DNA of 64,000 nt from the NCBI GenBank assembly GCA_019118345.1, contig DWZD01000011.1:1-64000 (forward strand). Direction: 5' to 3'. Origin of the DNA: Candidatus Desulfovibrio intestinavium. Its GTDB lineage: Bacteria > Desulfobacterota > Desulfovibrionia > Desulfovibrionales > Desulfovibrionaceae. The position numbers and the translations under genes were made by a program. The stretch's first letter is position 1. Every line of letters starts with the position of its first letter. The notes under the pieces were generated by a model, which was not told the DNA's origin, did no database searches, and saw only the letters and a program-made list of their open reading frames with translations. Shown here piece by piece: positions 40,904 to 50,433 of this stretch.

Positions 40904-41374
40904 TTAGCGAAGGGCGCAATTGCCGTCCTTGCAGTCGGCGGACGGCACCACCGGCGTGGCCTGGAACAGGACGACCTGTTCCTGATTGCCGTTCTTGGCA
41001 ATGACGATGGAATAACGCATGAGGCCCTCGGGCAGGGTGGGCGTGGCCTTGCCGCGCAGGATGCCGTTGCCGGTCATGAGCGTGCAGTCGCCGACCATGC
41101 TGCGCCGCAGGTTGGTCAGGGTCAGGTGATTGATCACAAGCTGCTTGTTCCTGATGCTTTGGATAAAATGCTCCTTGTCCTGAATGTGCCCGTTGGCGGC
41201 CACATGCCAGTAATTGGGCGCAAGGATCTTTTCCAGCATGTCCGCATCAGCGCTGATGACGGCGTTGGCGTAGAGTTCGACGACATCGGCCTTGGCGGAG
41301 GCCGAGCGGGAACCGAGGGTCAGGGCAAGGGCCAACACGGCAAGGGCCAGGAGGCTGGTACGCAGAAACTTCAT
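40904..41374 (-). CDS. Secreted NTF2/SnoaL-like protein
   Basis: 156 residues. Signal peptide (MKFLRTSLLALAVLALALTLG), then an NTF2-like cone-fold pattern: VVELYANAVISADADMLEKILAPNYWHV, GHIQDKEHFIQSI, and strands to VVLFQATPVV, as in DUF4440/SnoaL-like proteins. A C-terminal Cys pair (DCKDGNC) follows. No active-site assignment is possible. The start follows AAGGAG. It is in an operon with the BOF gene. Confidence 0.7.
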   Translation of the reverse strand: MKFLRTSLLALAVLALALTLGSRSASAKADVVELYANAVISADADMLEKILAPNYWHVAANGHIQDKEHFIQSIRNKQLVINHLTLTNLRRSMVGDCTLMTGNGILRGKATPTLPEGLMRYSIVIAKNGNQEQVVLFQATPVVPSADCKDGNCALR

Positions 41375-41532
41375 GGTCAACTCCTTGGGACAGTCAGAAT
41401 GAATGTGGCGGGTGCAAATTGCCCACGTCCTTTCAGGCTACGTCCTGCGCCGCAACGCTGTCAAGCCGGGATGCGTTGCCAAGCAGGACGCTTTGCCCTA
41501 TCATTGAAAAAACGCACTGTAGAGAGGAATCC

Positions 41533-42447
41533 ATGCTGACCAATGTCCTGCAAAGCATCGGCAACACCCCCCTGTTACAATTATCTCCGCTGTGCAGCGA
41601 TTTGCCCGGCACGGTCTGGCTCAAGCTGGAAAACGGCAATCCCGGTGGTTCCATCAAGGATCGCGTGGCCTTCCACATGATCGAGCGGGCGCTTGACCGG
41701 GGCGATGTGCTGCCCGGCGGGACGCTGGTGGAGGCCACCAGCGGCAATCTGGGCATCGGACTGGCCATGGTGGCGGCGGTGCGCGGCCTGAAATGCGTGC
41801 TGACCATGCCGGAGACCATGAGCATTGAGCGGCGCCGCCTGCTGGCGGCTCTGGGGGCTGAAGTGATACTGACGCCGGCTGCGGACGGCATGGACGGCGC
41901 GCTCAAAACCGCCGAGAAGCTGGCCGCCGAGCGCGGGGGACTCATTCTCGGGCAATTCACCAACCCCTGGGCCGTGGAGGCGCATTACCACACCACCGGG
42001 CCGGAAATCTTCCATGACAGCGTGGGCACCATGCAGGTTCTTGTGGCGGGCGTGGGGTCGGGTTCCTCCATTACCGGCATCGGCCGCTATCTCAAGGAGA
42101 ACGGTACCGACGTCAGCGTGTTTGCCGTGGAACCCGCCGAATCGCCGCTGCTCTCCGGCGGCAGGGCCGCACCGCACGGCATTCAGGGCATCGGGGCCAA
42201 CTTTGTCCCGGCCATTCTGGATCGGGAGCTGCTGGACGGCGTACTGACCGTGAGCACCGAGGAGGCCGTGAAAACCGCGCGTCTGCTCATGCGCGCCTGC
42301 GGCGTCTGCGCGGGCATCTCCTCCGGGGCCAATGTGGCCGCCGCCCTGCGTGTGGCTGCCCGGCCCGCCATGCGCGGCAAGCACATCGTCACGCTGGCCT
42401 GCGATACCGGGGAACGCTACATGTCCACGGAACTGTTCGCAAAATAG
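41533..42447 (+). CDS. Cysteine synthase (O-acetylserine sulfhydrylase family)
   Basis: 304 residues. A PLP enzyme making cysteine from O-acetylserine (or O-phosphoserine) and sulfide. The PLP lysine is in NPGGSIKDRVAFHM (about residue 41), the substrate loop is EATSGNLGIGLAMVA (the Asn next to TSG), the phosphate cup is GVGSGSSITGIG, and SSGANVAAALRVA lies near the end. Features fit both CysK and CysM, so no symbol is given. The start follows GAGAGG. Confidence 0.93.
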   Translation: MLTNVLQSIGNTPLLQLSPLCSDLPGTVWLKLENGNPGGSIKDRVAFHMIERALDRGDVLPGGTLVEATSGNLGIGLAMVAAVRGLKCVLTMPETMSIERRRLLAALGAEVILTPAADGMDGALKTAEKLAAERGGLILGQFTNPWAVEAHYHTTGPEIFHDSVGTMQVLVAGVGSGSSITGIGRYLKENGTDVSVFAVEPAESPLLSGGRAAPHGIQGIGANFVPAILDRELLDGVLTVSTEEAVKTARLLMRACGVCAGISSGANVAAALRVAARPAMRGKHIVTLACDTGERYMSTELFAK

Positions 42448-42500
42448 TCCGGGACAGGCGGGCTGGCCCTGGCGCTCCGGCCCTTTGCGGACAAGAGCGC

Positions 42501-42527
42501 TAATCTTTTTTCGCCATCTGCCGTAAA
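42501..42527 (+). promoter_or_regulatory. Candidate sigma28 promoter of cheV
   Basis: TAATCTTT (42501-42508), an 11-base spacer, GCCGTAAA (42520-42527). The -35 octamer is identical to that before cheW (49824). Confidence 0.65.
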
Positions 42528-42578
42528 GAAGGAGAGAATGCCCCGCACGGGGCTGTACCGCCACCATCCGGAGTGCAT

Positions 42579-43529
42579 ATGTCGCAAACCAACATCCTGC
42601 TTGAAACCGGCACCAACGAACTGGAAATCGTGGAGTTCTACGTCAACCAGGACGGTTATGAGGGACATTACGGACTCAACGTGGCCAAGGTGGTGGAGAT
42701 CATTCGCCGTCAGAACGTCACCGCCATGCCGGAAATGCGTCATCCCGCCGTGCTCGGGGCCTTTTCCCACCGCAACGGTCGCATCGTGCCGCTCATCGAC
42801 ATGGCCAAATATCTGGGCAGCACGCCCATTGCCAATGACGACGCCAAGATTATCGTCACGGAATTCAATACGGTCTGTACCGGCTTTCTCGTTTCAGGGG
42901 TCAATCGCATCTATCGCCTGAGCTGGACGGATGTGGAAGCGCCGGGCAAGTTCCTGCAAAATATCAGCCAGAGTTCCGTCATCGGCGTGGTGCGGCTGGA
43001 GGAGCGGGTCATCTTCCTGCTCGACCTGGAAGCCATTGTGGCCGAACTGCATCCGGCCATGGCCATCCGCTTTGACCTCAACAATGCCCGGCAGCCGGTG
43101 GAAGGGCAGGTGTTCAACATCCTGCATGTGGACGACTCCTCGTCCATCAGGACGCTGGTGCTCGACCTGCTGACCAAGGAAGGGCGCTTCCATGTCAAGC
43201 AGTGCGTCAACGGGCAGGAGGCCTGGAACGAACTCTGCCGCCTGCGCCGCCTGTGCGAGGAGAACAATGTGCCCATTTCGCATTATGTGCAGGGCATCAT
43301 CACCGATATTGAAATGCCGACCATGGACGGTCTGGCCCTGTGCAAGCACATCAAGGAGGATGCCATCCTCAAGGCCCTGCCCGTGGCCATCTTCTCGTCC
43401 ATGATCAATGAAAGTCTGGCCCGCAAGTGTGCGGTTGTGGGCGCCGATGCCCAGTACACCAAGCCCGACCTCAAGGCCCTGTCCGAAAAGTTGTATGAGC
43501 TGGTGCTGGCGGCCTGGGGGAAGGACTAA
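42579..43529 (+). CDS. cheV: Chemotaxis protein CheV (CheW-REC)
   Basis: 316 residues. The N-terminal CheW domain (about 1-165; GLNVAKVVEIIRRQNVTAMPEM, NGRIVPLIDMAKYL, ERVIFLLDLE) is fused to a response-regulator receiver domain (about 180-316; ILHVDDSSSIRTLVLDLL, phospho-Asp in GIITDIEMPTMDG, then YTKPD with the conserved Lys). It couples receptors to CheA with a phosphorylatable adaptation module. The start at 42579 follows CCGGAG. A sigma28-type promoter lies 52 bases upstream. Confidence 0.95.
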   Translation: MSQTNILLETGTNELEIVEFYVNQDGYEGHYGLNVAKVVEIIRRQNVTAMPEMRHPAVLGAFSHRNGRIVPLIDMAKYLGSTPIANDDAKIIVTEFNTVCTGFLVSGVNRIYRLSWTDVEAPGKFLQNISQSSVIGVVRLEERVIFLLDLEAIVAELHPAMAIRFDLNNARQPVEGQVFNILHVDDSSSIRTLVLDLLTKEGRFHVKQCVNGQEAWNELCRLRRLCEENNVPISHYVQGIITDIEMPTMDGLALCKHIKEDAILKALPVAIFSSMINESLARKCAVVGADAQYTKPDLKALSEKLYELVLAAWGKD

Positions 43530-43857
43530 GGCCAAAAGGAAAAACGCGCCGCGCGGCAGGGCATTGCCCGCTGGCCGCGCCGGCAGGAGCAAGCGTTTCG
43601 GGGAGGGCGGCAGCCCTCCCCGATGTTTTTTTGCGCAAGGCCCGTCCGCTGCCGCGGCCAGCCTCTGCCGGGGCGGCGGGCATCTTCCGCCGTATGCGCC
43701 CTGCCGGCTGGAACGGAGGCCGCATTGCCCGGAAAGGGCGGGCCGGGCCTCGACGGCGGACAGTGCGCCGCAAGGGCCTCCGGCGGCATAAGCGGCGCGA
43801 CAGGGGAGAGGGTTGAGGGCTTTTCTCAGGATGGGGCAGCGGGGCGGCCTGCCGGGG
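43530..43857. other. Intergenic region between convergent genes
   Basis: It contains the cheV terminator at 43599-43632. The remaining GC-rich sequence shows nothing I can identify as a gene. Confidence 0.6.
43599..43632 (+). terminator. Intrinsic terminator after cheV
   Basis: CGGGGAGGGC-GGCA-GCCCTCCCCG is followed by ATG and seven T residues. Confidence 0.85.
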
Positions 43858-45414
43858 CTAGTCGCGACGGCGCCGCCGCAGGAAACGCCCGAGCATATCC
43901 GCCAGCTCGGCCCGGCGCAGACCGGCAAGGGCCGGCAGCAGAAGGACGGCAGCCCCCACGGCCATCGTATAGAGCACACCCGCACAGATGAAGCGCGGCA
44001 GGGAGGTTGCCGGGCCGAGGCCCATGCCCAGGGTCAGCTGGTGGCAGCCGAGGGCCAGCCCCAGCAGAATGGCCAGACACCAGAACTGATGGGCCAGATT
44101 GCGCCACCAGGAGAAGGGGATGAGGCGCGAGGCCAGGAAAAGCTGGATGTTGACGGTGACAAACTGGACGAGGACGGTTTTGCAGGCCAGCCCCACGGCG
44201 CCCAGATGCAGGCCGAAATAGCGTTCGGGCGCGAGCAGCAGCCAGACGGCGGCAAAGCCGTAGACGGCGTCCAGCATGGTGATGTTGCGCGTGGTGCGGG
44301 TGCGTCCGGCGGCATGGAAGACCGAGCTGGCCAGCTGCAGATAGGCCTGATGCAGGGGGTAGAAGGCCATGATCTGTACGGGCAGGACAGCGGCGGCGAA
44401 GTCCTCGCCGCCGAAGAGGTTGACCAGAGCCGGGGCTTCCACGGCGCTGAAGCAGGAAAAATAGGCGGCCACGGCATAGAGCAGGGGGGCGAAGCGCTGC
44501 ATGATGCGGCCCATGCCCTCCATATCCTTCTTGCCCCAGGCAATGGAGAACTCGCGCATGATGAGCGGGGTCATGGCCGAGACGAAGAGAAAGCAGGCGA
44601 TGCAGACCTTTTGCGCCAGGGCGTAATAGGCCTGCTGGGTGCTGCCGTCAAACCACTGGAGCAGCCAGCGTTCCACGCTGAGCATGGCAAAGGTCAGCAG
44701 GGCCTGCACAAAGAGCGGGTGGCTGTAGTCAAAGAATTCGCGGGCATAGGCGCGGGTCTGGTCGCCATCCAGCCGCAGGCTGAAGCGCCCCCCCTGCCCG
44801 AAGCGTTCCTCCCAGGCCTTCTTGCTCACGATCCAGTAGCCCAGGGCTGTGGCGGCCAGCATGGCGTACTGCTGGCCGAAGAGGGTGCCGATATTGAGTA
44901 TGTCCAGCCAGTAGAGGCCCACCAGGGCAAAGACCGCCAGCAGGGCAATGACGCTGCGGGAGAGTTCCGAGGGCACGGTGGCGCCCACGGCGTCGTTCAT
45001 GGAGCGCAGCACCCGGCCCCACCAGGTGAGAAAGGCCCAGAACGCCGCCAGCGGGGCCAGCCAGCCCGGCACGTCCGGCATGAGCAGCCCGCCCACGGGG
45101 CCGATCTGCATGAGGGCGGCCACGGCCAGACTGACGACGGCCACCAGCAGGCTCACCCGCAGATAGAAGGCGATGAGGCCGGTTTCGTGCTGGCGGCGGG
45201 ACAGGGCATTGTAGAAGCAGGTGGAGGTGCCCATGTCGAGAAAGCCGGAAAGCTGCTGGAAGAGATTGGTGGCAAAGCTGTAGTTGCCGTACATCTGCGG
45301 CCCGAGCGCGCGGGGCAGAATGGCCTCCATGACAAGATACACGGGCACGGAGGCCACATTGGCCAGCAGTTTGGAAAGATAGCGGCGCGCCAGGGTGGGG
45401 GTTGCTTTCTGCAT
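43858..45414 (-). CDS. Polysaccharide flippase (Wzx/RfbX-like, MOP superfamily)
   Basis: 518 residues with about 12-14 predicted membrane helices. The N-terminus [43 protein letters not shown] and [20 protein letters not shown] are typical of O-antigen or teichuronic acid flippases, which move lipid-linked oligosaccharides across the inner membrane. The C-terminus is very basic (RRRRRD). No other polysaccharide gene adjoins; the DegT and GT2 genes lie 7 kb away. Confidence 0.88.
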   Translation of the reverse strand: MQKATPTLARRYLSKLLANVASVPVYLVMEAILPRALGPQMYGNYSFATNLFQQLSGFLDMGTSTCFYNALSRRQHETGLIAFYLRVSLLVAVVSLAVAALMQIGPVGGLLMPDVPGWLAPLAAFWAFLTWWGRVLRSMNDAVGATVPSELSRSVIALLAVFALVGLYWLDILNIGTLFGQQYAMLAATALGYWIVSKKAWEERFGQGGRFSLRLDGDQTRAYAREFFDYSHPLFVQALLTFAMLSVERWLLQWFDGSTQQAYYALAQKVCIACFLFVSAMTPLIMREFSIAWGKKDMEGMGRIMQRFAPLLYAVAAYFSCFSAVEAPALVNLFGGEDFAAAVLPVQIMAFYPLHQAYLQLASSVFHAAGRTRTTRNITMLDAVYGFAAVWLLLAPERYFGLHLGAVGLACKTVLVQFVTVNIQLFLASRLIPFSWWRNLAHQFWCLAILLGLALGCHQLTLGMGLGPATSLPRFICAGVLYTMAVGAAVLLLPALAGLRRAELADMLGRFLRRRRRD

Positions 45415-45571
45415 GGCCGCCAGACTAGCCGACTTCCGCCCGTCTTTTCAAGGTGATTTGCGCCGGGCCGGAAGCGGCGGGCCTTTTCAAGGCAGGGTTT
45501 TTGCCGTACAAAAAAGGCTGCTCGGGCGCGAGTTCCCGGGCTGTTTCGTCATTCAGCACAAGGATTGCGTC

Positions 45572-47254
45572 ATGGATGAAAGCCGCAGCAAAAAAATGAA
45601 AGCCGGGCTGGAAAAGGCCCCGCACCGTTCCCTTCTGTACGCGCTGGGTCTGACCCGCGAAGAAATGGATCGCCCGCTGGTGGGCGTGGTCAATGCGGCC
45701 AGCGAGGTCGTGCCCGGGCATCTGCACCTCGGCAAGCTGGCCGAGGCGGTCAAGGCCGGCGTCCGCATGGCGGGCGGCACGCCGCTGGAATTTCCGGCCA
45801 TCGCGGTCTGCGACGGCATTGCCATGAATCACGAGGGCATGCGCTTTTCCCTGCCCTCGCGCGAATTCATTGCCGATTCCATCGAAATCATGGCCCGCGC
45901 CCATGCCTTTGACGCCCTGGTCTTCATTCCCAATTGCGACAAGTGCGTGCCCGGCATGCTCATGGCCATGATGCGCCTGAACATCTCCTCCGTGCTCGTC
46001 TCTGGCGGCCCCATGCTGCCCGGCGCGCTGGACAGCGCGCGCAAGGGCGACCTCATCACCGTGTTCGAGGGCGTGGGCCGGGTGCGCAACGGCCAGATGA
46101 GCGAAGAGGAGCTGACCCGCTGGGAAGAACGCGCCTGTCCGGGCTGCGGCTCCTGTGCGGGCATGTTCACGGCCAATTCCATGAACTGTCTGGCCGAGAC
46201 CATCGGCGTGGCCCTGCCGGGCAACGGCACCATCCCCGCCGTGCATGCGGCGCGCGTGCGTCTGGCCAAGCAGGCGGGCATGCGGGTCATGGAGCTGCTG
46301 GAACGCGGCATCCGGCCCCGCGACATCGTGACGCGCGGCGCGGTGGAAAACGCCATTGCCGTGGATATGGCCCTCGGCTGTTCCACCAATACCACCCTGC
46401 ATCTGCCCGCCATTTTCCATGAGGCCGGTCTGGACATCGATCTTTCCGTCTTTGACGAGGTGAGCCGCAAGTCGCCCAATCTCTGCAAGCTCTCGCCCGC
46501 AGGCAGCCATTACATGGTGGATCTGGACAATGCCGGGGGCATCCCGGCGGTCATGAGCGAGCTGGACAAGCTGGGTCTCATCCGTAAGGACTGCCTCACC
46601 GTCACGGGCAGGACTGTGGGCGAGAACCTGAAGGAACGCAATGCCCGCATTCTGGATCCCGAGGTCATTCATCCGCTGGAAAACGCCTACTCCAAGGAAG
46701 GCGGCATTGCCATCCTGCGCGGCACGCTGGCCCCTGATGGCGCGGTGGTCAAGCAGTCTGCCGTGGCCCCGGAAATGATGCGCCGCGAAGTGACGGCCCG
46801 GGTGTTTGAAAGCGAGGAGGACGCCATGCGCGCCATCCTGGACGGCAAGATCACGCCCGGCGACGGGGTGGTGGTGCGCTACGAGGGGCCGCGCGGCGGC
46901 CCGGGCATGCGCGAGATGCTCTCGCCCACGGCGGCCATTACCGGCATGGGCCTCGGCAAGGATGTGGCCCTTTTCACGGACGGGCGCTTTTCCGGCGGCA
47001 CCAACGGCGCGGCCATCGGCCATATCTCGCCGGAGGCGGCCAACGGCGGGCCCATTGCGCTGGTGCGCGACGGGGATCGCATTCTTGTGGACATTCCCAA
47101 CCGCAAGCTCGATCTGCTGGTGGCCGCGGATGAGTTGGAGCGTCGGCGTGCCGAGCTTTCGCCGCCGCAAAAGGAATGTCCCTATCCGGTGTTGCGCCGT
47201 TATGCCCGCATGGTGAGTTCCGCCGACAGCGGGGCCATGTACAAGCCGGTATGA
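45572..47254 (+). CDS. ilvD: Dihydroxy-acid dehydratase
   Basis: 560 residues. It dehydrates dihydroxyisovalerate and dihydroxymethylvalerate in valine, isoleucine and leucine synthesis. Iron-sulfur ligands are visible in [10 protein letters not shown] (about 117-126) and [18 protein letters not shown] (about 189-206). Later motifs are [13 protein letters not shown] and the C-terminal [21 protein letters not shown]. The start follows AAGGA. Single-gene unit with its own terminator. Confidence 0.97.
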   Translation: MDESRSKKMKAGLEKAPHRSLLYALGLTREEMDRPLVGVVNAASEVVPGHLHLGKLAEAVKAGVRMAGGTPLEFPAIAVCDGIAMNHEGMRFSLPSREFIADSIEIMARAHAFDALVFIPNCDKCVPGMLMAMMRLNISSVLVSGGPMLPGALDSARKGDLITVFEGVGRVRNGQMSEEELTRWEERACPGCGSCAGMFTANSMNCLAETIGVALPGNGTIPAVHAARVRLAKQAGMRVMELLERGIRPRDIVTRGAVENAIAVDMALGCSTNTTLHLPAIFHEAGLDIDLSVFDEVSRKSPNLCKLSPAGSHYMVDLDNAGGIPAVMSELDKLGLIRKDCLTVTGRTVGENLKERNARILDPEVIHPLENAYSKEGGIAILRGTLAPDGAVVKQSAVAPEMMRREVTARVFESEEDAMRAILDGKITPGDGVVVRYEGPRGGPGMREMLSPTAAITGMGLGKDVALFTDGRFSGGTNGAAIGHISPEAANGGPIALVRDGDRILVDIPNRKLDLLVAADELERRRAELSPPQKECPYPVLRRYARMVSSADSGAMYKPV

Positions 47255-47283
47255 CGGCGCGGATGCTTGCGCCAGCGACAAAA

Positions 47284-47309
47284 ACGGAGAGGTCAGCCTC
47301 TCCGTTTTT
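47284..47309 (+). terminator. Intrinsic terminator of ilvD
   Basis: The stem ACGGAGAGG (47284-47292) / CCTCTCCGT (47297-47305) has a 4-base loop and a T-run. Confidence 0.92.
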
Positions 47310-47371
47310 GTGTTGCTGGGTCTCATTTTGTAACATTTGTACCGGCAGGAAGAAATCCAAAGAAATATCTC

Positions 47372-47398
47372 TAACTTTTTTGGCTCCCCGACCGATAA
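47372..47398 (+). promoter_or_regulatory. Candidate sigma28 promoter of the first mcp gene
   Basis: TAACTTTT (47372-47379), an 11-base spacer, ACCGATAA (47391-47398); seven of eight -10 positions match the FliA consensus. Confidence 0.75.
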
Positions 47399-47518
47399 TT
47401 ATGTCGGTAATGAATGTGCGGTTTTTCTCGTGCCCGGGTCAGCCCCCCCACTGCCCTGGGTCAGCGCTTGACCGGTGCGAAAATGGCCGTGTAACTCCAG
47501 TCCCCCTGAGAGGTTGGC

Positions 47519-49612
47519 ATGAAACTGAAACTGCAAGGCAGGATGATTGCCTTCATCCTGCTGCCCGCGTTGCTTGGTTTGTGCATTCTGGCAGGTATGG
47601 GCTATTCCAGCTCAGCCCGTGCCATTTACAATCAGATCAACAAGGATGCTCCGGTCGTTCTGGGCACGCTCAAGATCGGCATCGAGAATTTCTTCACCAC
47701 CCTGCGCCGGGGCATGTACATTCCGGTGGACAATCAGCGCGTGGTGCATTTCCTCGAGGCGCGCAAAGCCGGGATTGGGGGATCCGAGCTGAAGCCCTAT
47801 TTCGAGGGCGGCAACGAGGCTCTGAAATATTATATTGAGGTGACAAAGGCCCTCAATACCTGCGGCGTGGTGGTTCAGGACGGCACGGTGGTGCTGCATC
47901 GCGTTCTCGGCAGGGCCGAACCCGGCAATCTGCTGGGCAAGAACATGGGCGACCGCCCCTACATCAAGGCCGGCCTGGAAGGCAGGGAGGGCCTCGGCAC
48001 CTACAAGAGCCGCGCCACCGGCGAGACCACGACCATCGTCAGCCTGCCCGTCATCCGGGACGGCGAGGTTCTGGGCGTGTTTTACGCGGGCATGGACAAC
48101 ATTACGCTCAGCAAGAATATTCTCGGTGCGGTGCAGCTGGGCGAATTCGGCGCGGCCTACATCTACAATGCCCAGGGCGAGGCCATCATGCACAGCGATT
48201 CCTCTCTCATCGGAACCATCCATATGAGCGAGCCGCATGTGCAGGAAATGCTCCGCAAAAAGAACGGCAGCCTCGAATACGTCAACAAGGATGGCTTCAC
48301 CAAGATTGTCTATTTCGAGGAAATGCCCGGCGTCCACTGGGTGGTTTGCGCGGAATTGGACAAGAATGAGATCATGAAGCCCGCGCACGAACTCCTCTTC
48401 CACGTCTGCCTGCTGGTGCTGGTGCTGGCGCTGGCGGTAGGTTCCATCATTTTCTTTACGGCCCGCGGCATAGTGCGGCCGCTGGCGATCAGCTCGGGCC
48501 TTGTGGCGCATGTGGCCAAGGGCGAGATGGAGCTTTCCCCCGAGGAAAGAAACGCCATTGAAAAGGCCGAGCGGCGCGGAGATGAACTCAGCGTGATGGC
48601 TGCCGGCATTCGGGACATGGTCAAGAGCATCAGCGATCTGCTGCAGGAAAGCGAGCACAAGACCCAGGAGGCCCTCAAGGCCACCGAAGAGGCCAGGGCC
48701 GCCACGGCTCGCGCCGAGGAGGCCGCGCAACGGGCCGAAAACGCCAAGCGTGAGGGCATGCACGCCGCGGCCAGTCAGCTGGAGGAAGTGGTGGGCATCA
48801 TCACCTCCGCCTCCACCCAGCTTTCCGCCCAGATCGACCAGTCCGACCGCTCCGCGAGCGAATCCGCCCAGCGGCTGGCCGAGGCGGCCACGGCCATGAA
48901 TGAAATGAATGCCACCGTGCAGGAAGTGGCGCGCAATGCCTCCGAGGCCTCCCGCATGTCCGCCGAAACGCGTTCCAAGGCCGAACAGGGGGCGACGGTG
49001 GTGCAGCAGGCCGTGGACGGCATCGAAAAGGTGCAGGAAGTGGCCGAAGTCCTGCGCAACGACATGCAGCAGCTCAATGAGCATGCCCGTTCCATCAGCG
49101 CCATCATGGGCGTCATTTCGGACATTGCCGACCAGACCAACCTGCTGGCCCTCAATGCGGCCATTGAGGCCGCCCGCGCCGGCGAGGCCGGACGGGGCTT
49201 TGCCGTGGTGGCCGATGAAGTGCGCAAGCTGGCGGAAAAGACCATGGCTTCCACCTCAGAGGTGGGCAGCGCCATCAATGCCATTCAGCACAGCACCACC
49301 AAGAGCATGGAAGGTGTGGACAAGGCCGTGAGCCAGATCGGACAGGCCACGGAACTCTCCAATCAGTCCGGTCTGGCCCTGCAGGAAATCGTGGCCGATG
49401 CCGAAACCACGGCCGACGAGGTGCGGGCCATTGCCGCGGCCAGCGAGCAGCAGTCCGCAGCCAGCGAGGAAATCAACCAGTCCATCGTCCAGGTCAACGA
49501 CATGTCCGGCAAGACGGCCGAGGCCATGCGCGAGGCCACACAGGCCGTCGCCGCCCTGGCCGAGCAGTCCCGGCGGCTGGAAGCCCTGGTGGAGGACATG
49601 AAGCGTCAGTAA
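47519..49612 (+). CDS. Methyl-accepting chemotaxis protein, Cache-type sensor (copy 1)
   Basis: 697 residues. An N-terminal membrane helix (about 9-29) is followed by a periplasmic Cache domain ([42 protein letters not shown]), a second helix (about 296-318), HAMP, and a long coiled-coil signalling domain. The hairpin tip is [20 protein letters not shown], then [22 protein letters not shown]-rich flanks give methylation sites, and there is no C-terminal CheR-docking pentapeptide. It senses a small molecule in the periplasm. A sigma28 promoter lies upstream and a terminator follows. It is closely related to the gene at 50434. Confidence 0.95.
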   Translation: MKLKLQGRMIAFILLPALLGLCILAGMGYSSSARAIYNQINKDAPVVLGTLKIGIENFFTTLRRGMYIPVDNQRVVHFLEARKAGIGGSELKPYFEGGNEALKYYIEVTKALNTCGVVVQDGTVVLHRVLGRAEPGNLLGKNMGDRPYIKAGLEGREGLGTYKSRATGETTTIVSLPVIRDGEVLGVFYAGMDNITLSKNILGAVQLGEFGAAYIYNAQGEAIMHSDSSLIGTIHMSEPHVQEMLRKKNGSLEYVNKDGFTKIVYFEEMPGVHWVVCAELDKNEIMKPAHELLFHVCLLVLVLALAVGSIIFFTARGIVRPLAISSGLVAHVAKGEMELSPEERNAIEKAERRGDELSVMAAGIRDMVKSISDLLQESEHKTQEALKATEEARAATARAEEAAQRAENAKREGMHAAASQLEEVVGIITSASTQLSAQIDQSDRSASESAQRLAEAATAMNEMNATVQEVARNASEASRMSAETRSKAEQGATVVQQAVDGIEKVQEVAEVLRNDMQQLNEHARSISAIMGVISDIADQTNLLALNAAIEAARAGEAGRGFAVVADEVRKLAEKTMASTSEVGSAINAIQHSTTKSMEGVDKAVSQIGQATELSNQSGLALQEIVADAETTADEVRAIAAASEQQSAASEEINQSIVQVNDMSGKTAEAMREATQAVAALAEQSRRLEALVEDMKRQ

Positions 49613-49618
49613 GCTGCC

Positions 49619-49646
49619 GGCCCCTGAAGCGGGCGCTTCAGGGGCC
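49619..49646 (+). terminator. Intrinsic terminator between mcp 1 and cheW
   Basis: GGCCCCTGAAGC (49619-49630) / GCTTCAGGGGCC (49635-49646) with a 4-base loop, followed by TTGT. Confidence 0.8.
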
Positions 49647-49823
49647 TTGTCCGGCGGCTCGCCATGCGCGCCGGAGCGTGCGGCATCTTTTTCAGGAGGC
49701 GGCCCCGGGCCGCCTCCTTGGCGTTTGGCGTTCGCAAAGGCCTTCCGGGCCGGCGCAAAGGTTCTTTTTTGTCAATATCAAGGGGGGATTCAGGGCTTTT
49801 TCGCCCCCTGACGGCTCCATCCC

Positions 49824-49850
49824 TAATCTTTATTGCCCAGGCTCCGATAA
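49824..49850 (+). promoter_or_regulatory. Candidate sigma28 promoter of cheW
   Basis: TAATCTTT (49824-49831), an 11-base spacer, TCCGATAA (49843-49850). Confidence 0.75.
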
Positions 49851-49903
49851 GAAAAAGCGTATTCGCTGCAAGCCGACAACGGTACTACGTCTGGAGGAAC
49901 GAA

Positions 49904-50368
49904 ATGAGTCAGGAAATTTCCCGTGAGGATGGTCTCCTGCAACTGGTGACCTTTCATATCGGCGAAGAGGAATTCGGGGTCGATATCCTGGCCGTGCAGG
50001 AGATCATTCGCCTGATGCAGATAACCCCGGTGCCGCGTGCGCCCATCTACATCGACGGGGTCATCAACCTGCGCGGCAAGGTCATTCCGGTGGTCAACAT
50101 GCGTGCCCGCTTCAGCCTGCCCGCGCAGGAAGCCACGCCGCAGACCCGCATTGTGGTCATGGAATTCGACCAGAAAATCGTTGGTTTTCTGGTGGATGCC
50201 GTCTCCGAGGTCTTGCGCATTCCGTCTTCCACGGTGGAGGATCCGCCGCCGGTGGTGGCGGGCATCGGCTCCGAATACATCCGCGGCGTCGGCAAGCTGG
50301 ACGAACGTCTGCTGATCCTGCTGGATCTTGACCGCCTCATGTCGCATCTGGATATTGACGGTCTCTAA
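49904..50368 (+). CDS. cheW: Chemotaxis coupling protein CheW
   Basis: 154 residues, one CheW domain. It bridges receptors and the CheA kinase in the cytoplasmic array. Landmarks are [55 protein letters not shown] and [15 protein letters not shown]. The start follows GGAGGA. It is placed between two receptor genes and followed 65 bases later by the second, probably in one transcript. Confidence 0.96.
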   Translation: MSQEISREDGLLQLVTFHIGEEEFGVDILAVQEIIRLMQITPVPRAPIYIDGVINLRGKVIPVVNMRARFSLPAQEATPQTRIVVMEFDQKIVGFLVDAVSEVLRIPSSTVEDPPPVVAGIGSEYIRGVGKLDERLLILLDLDRLMSHLDIDGL

Positions 50369-50433
50369 GATCGCATGCGCGCCCGTGGAAGGCGCAGCCA
50401 TCTCCCCCCCTCTCCTTCAACAGGACTGTTTGC

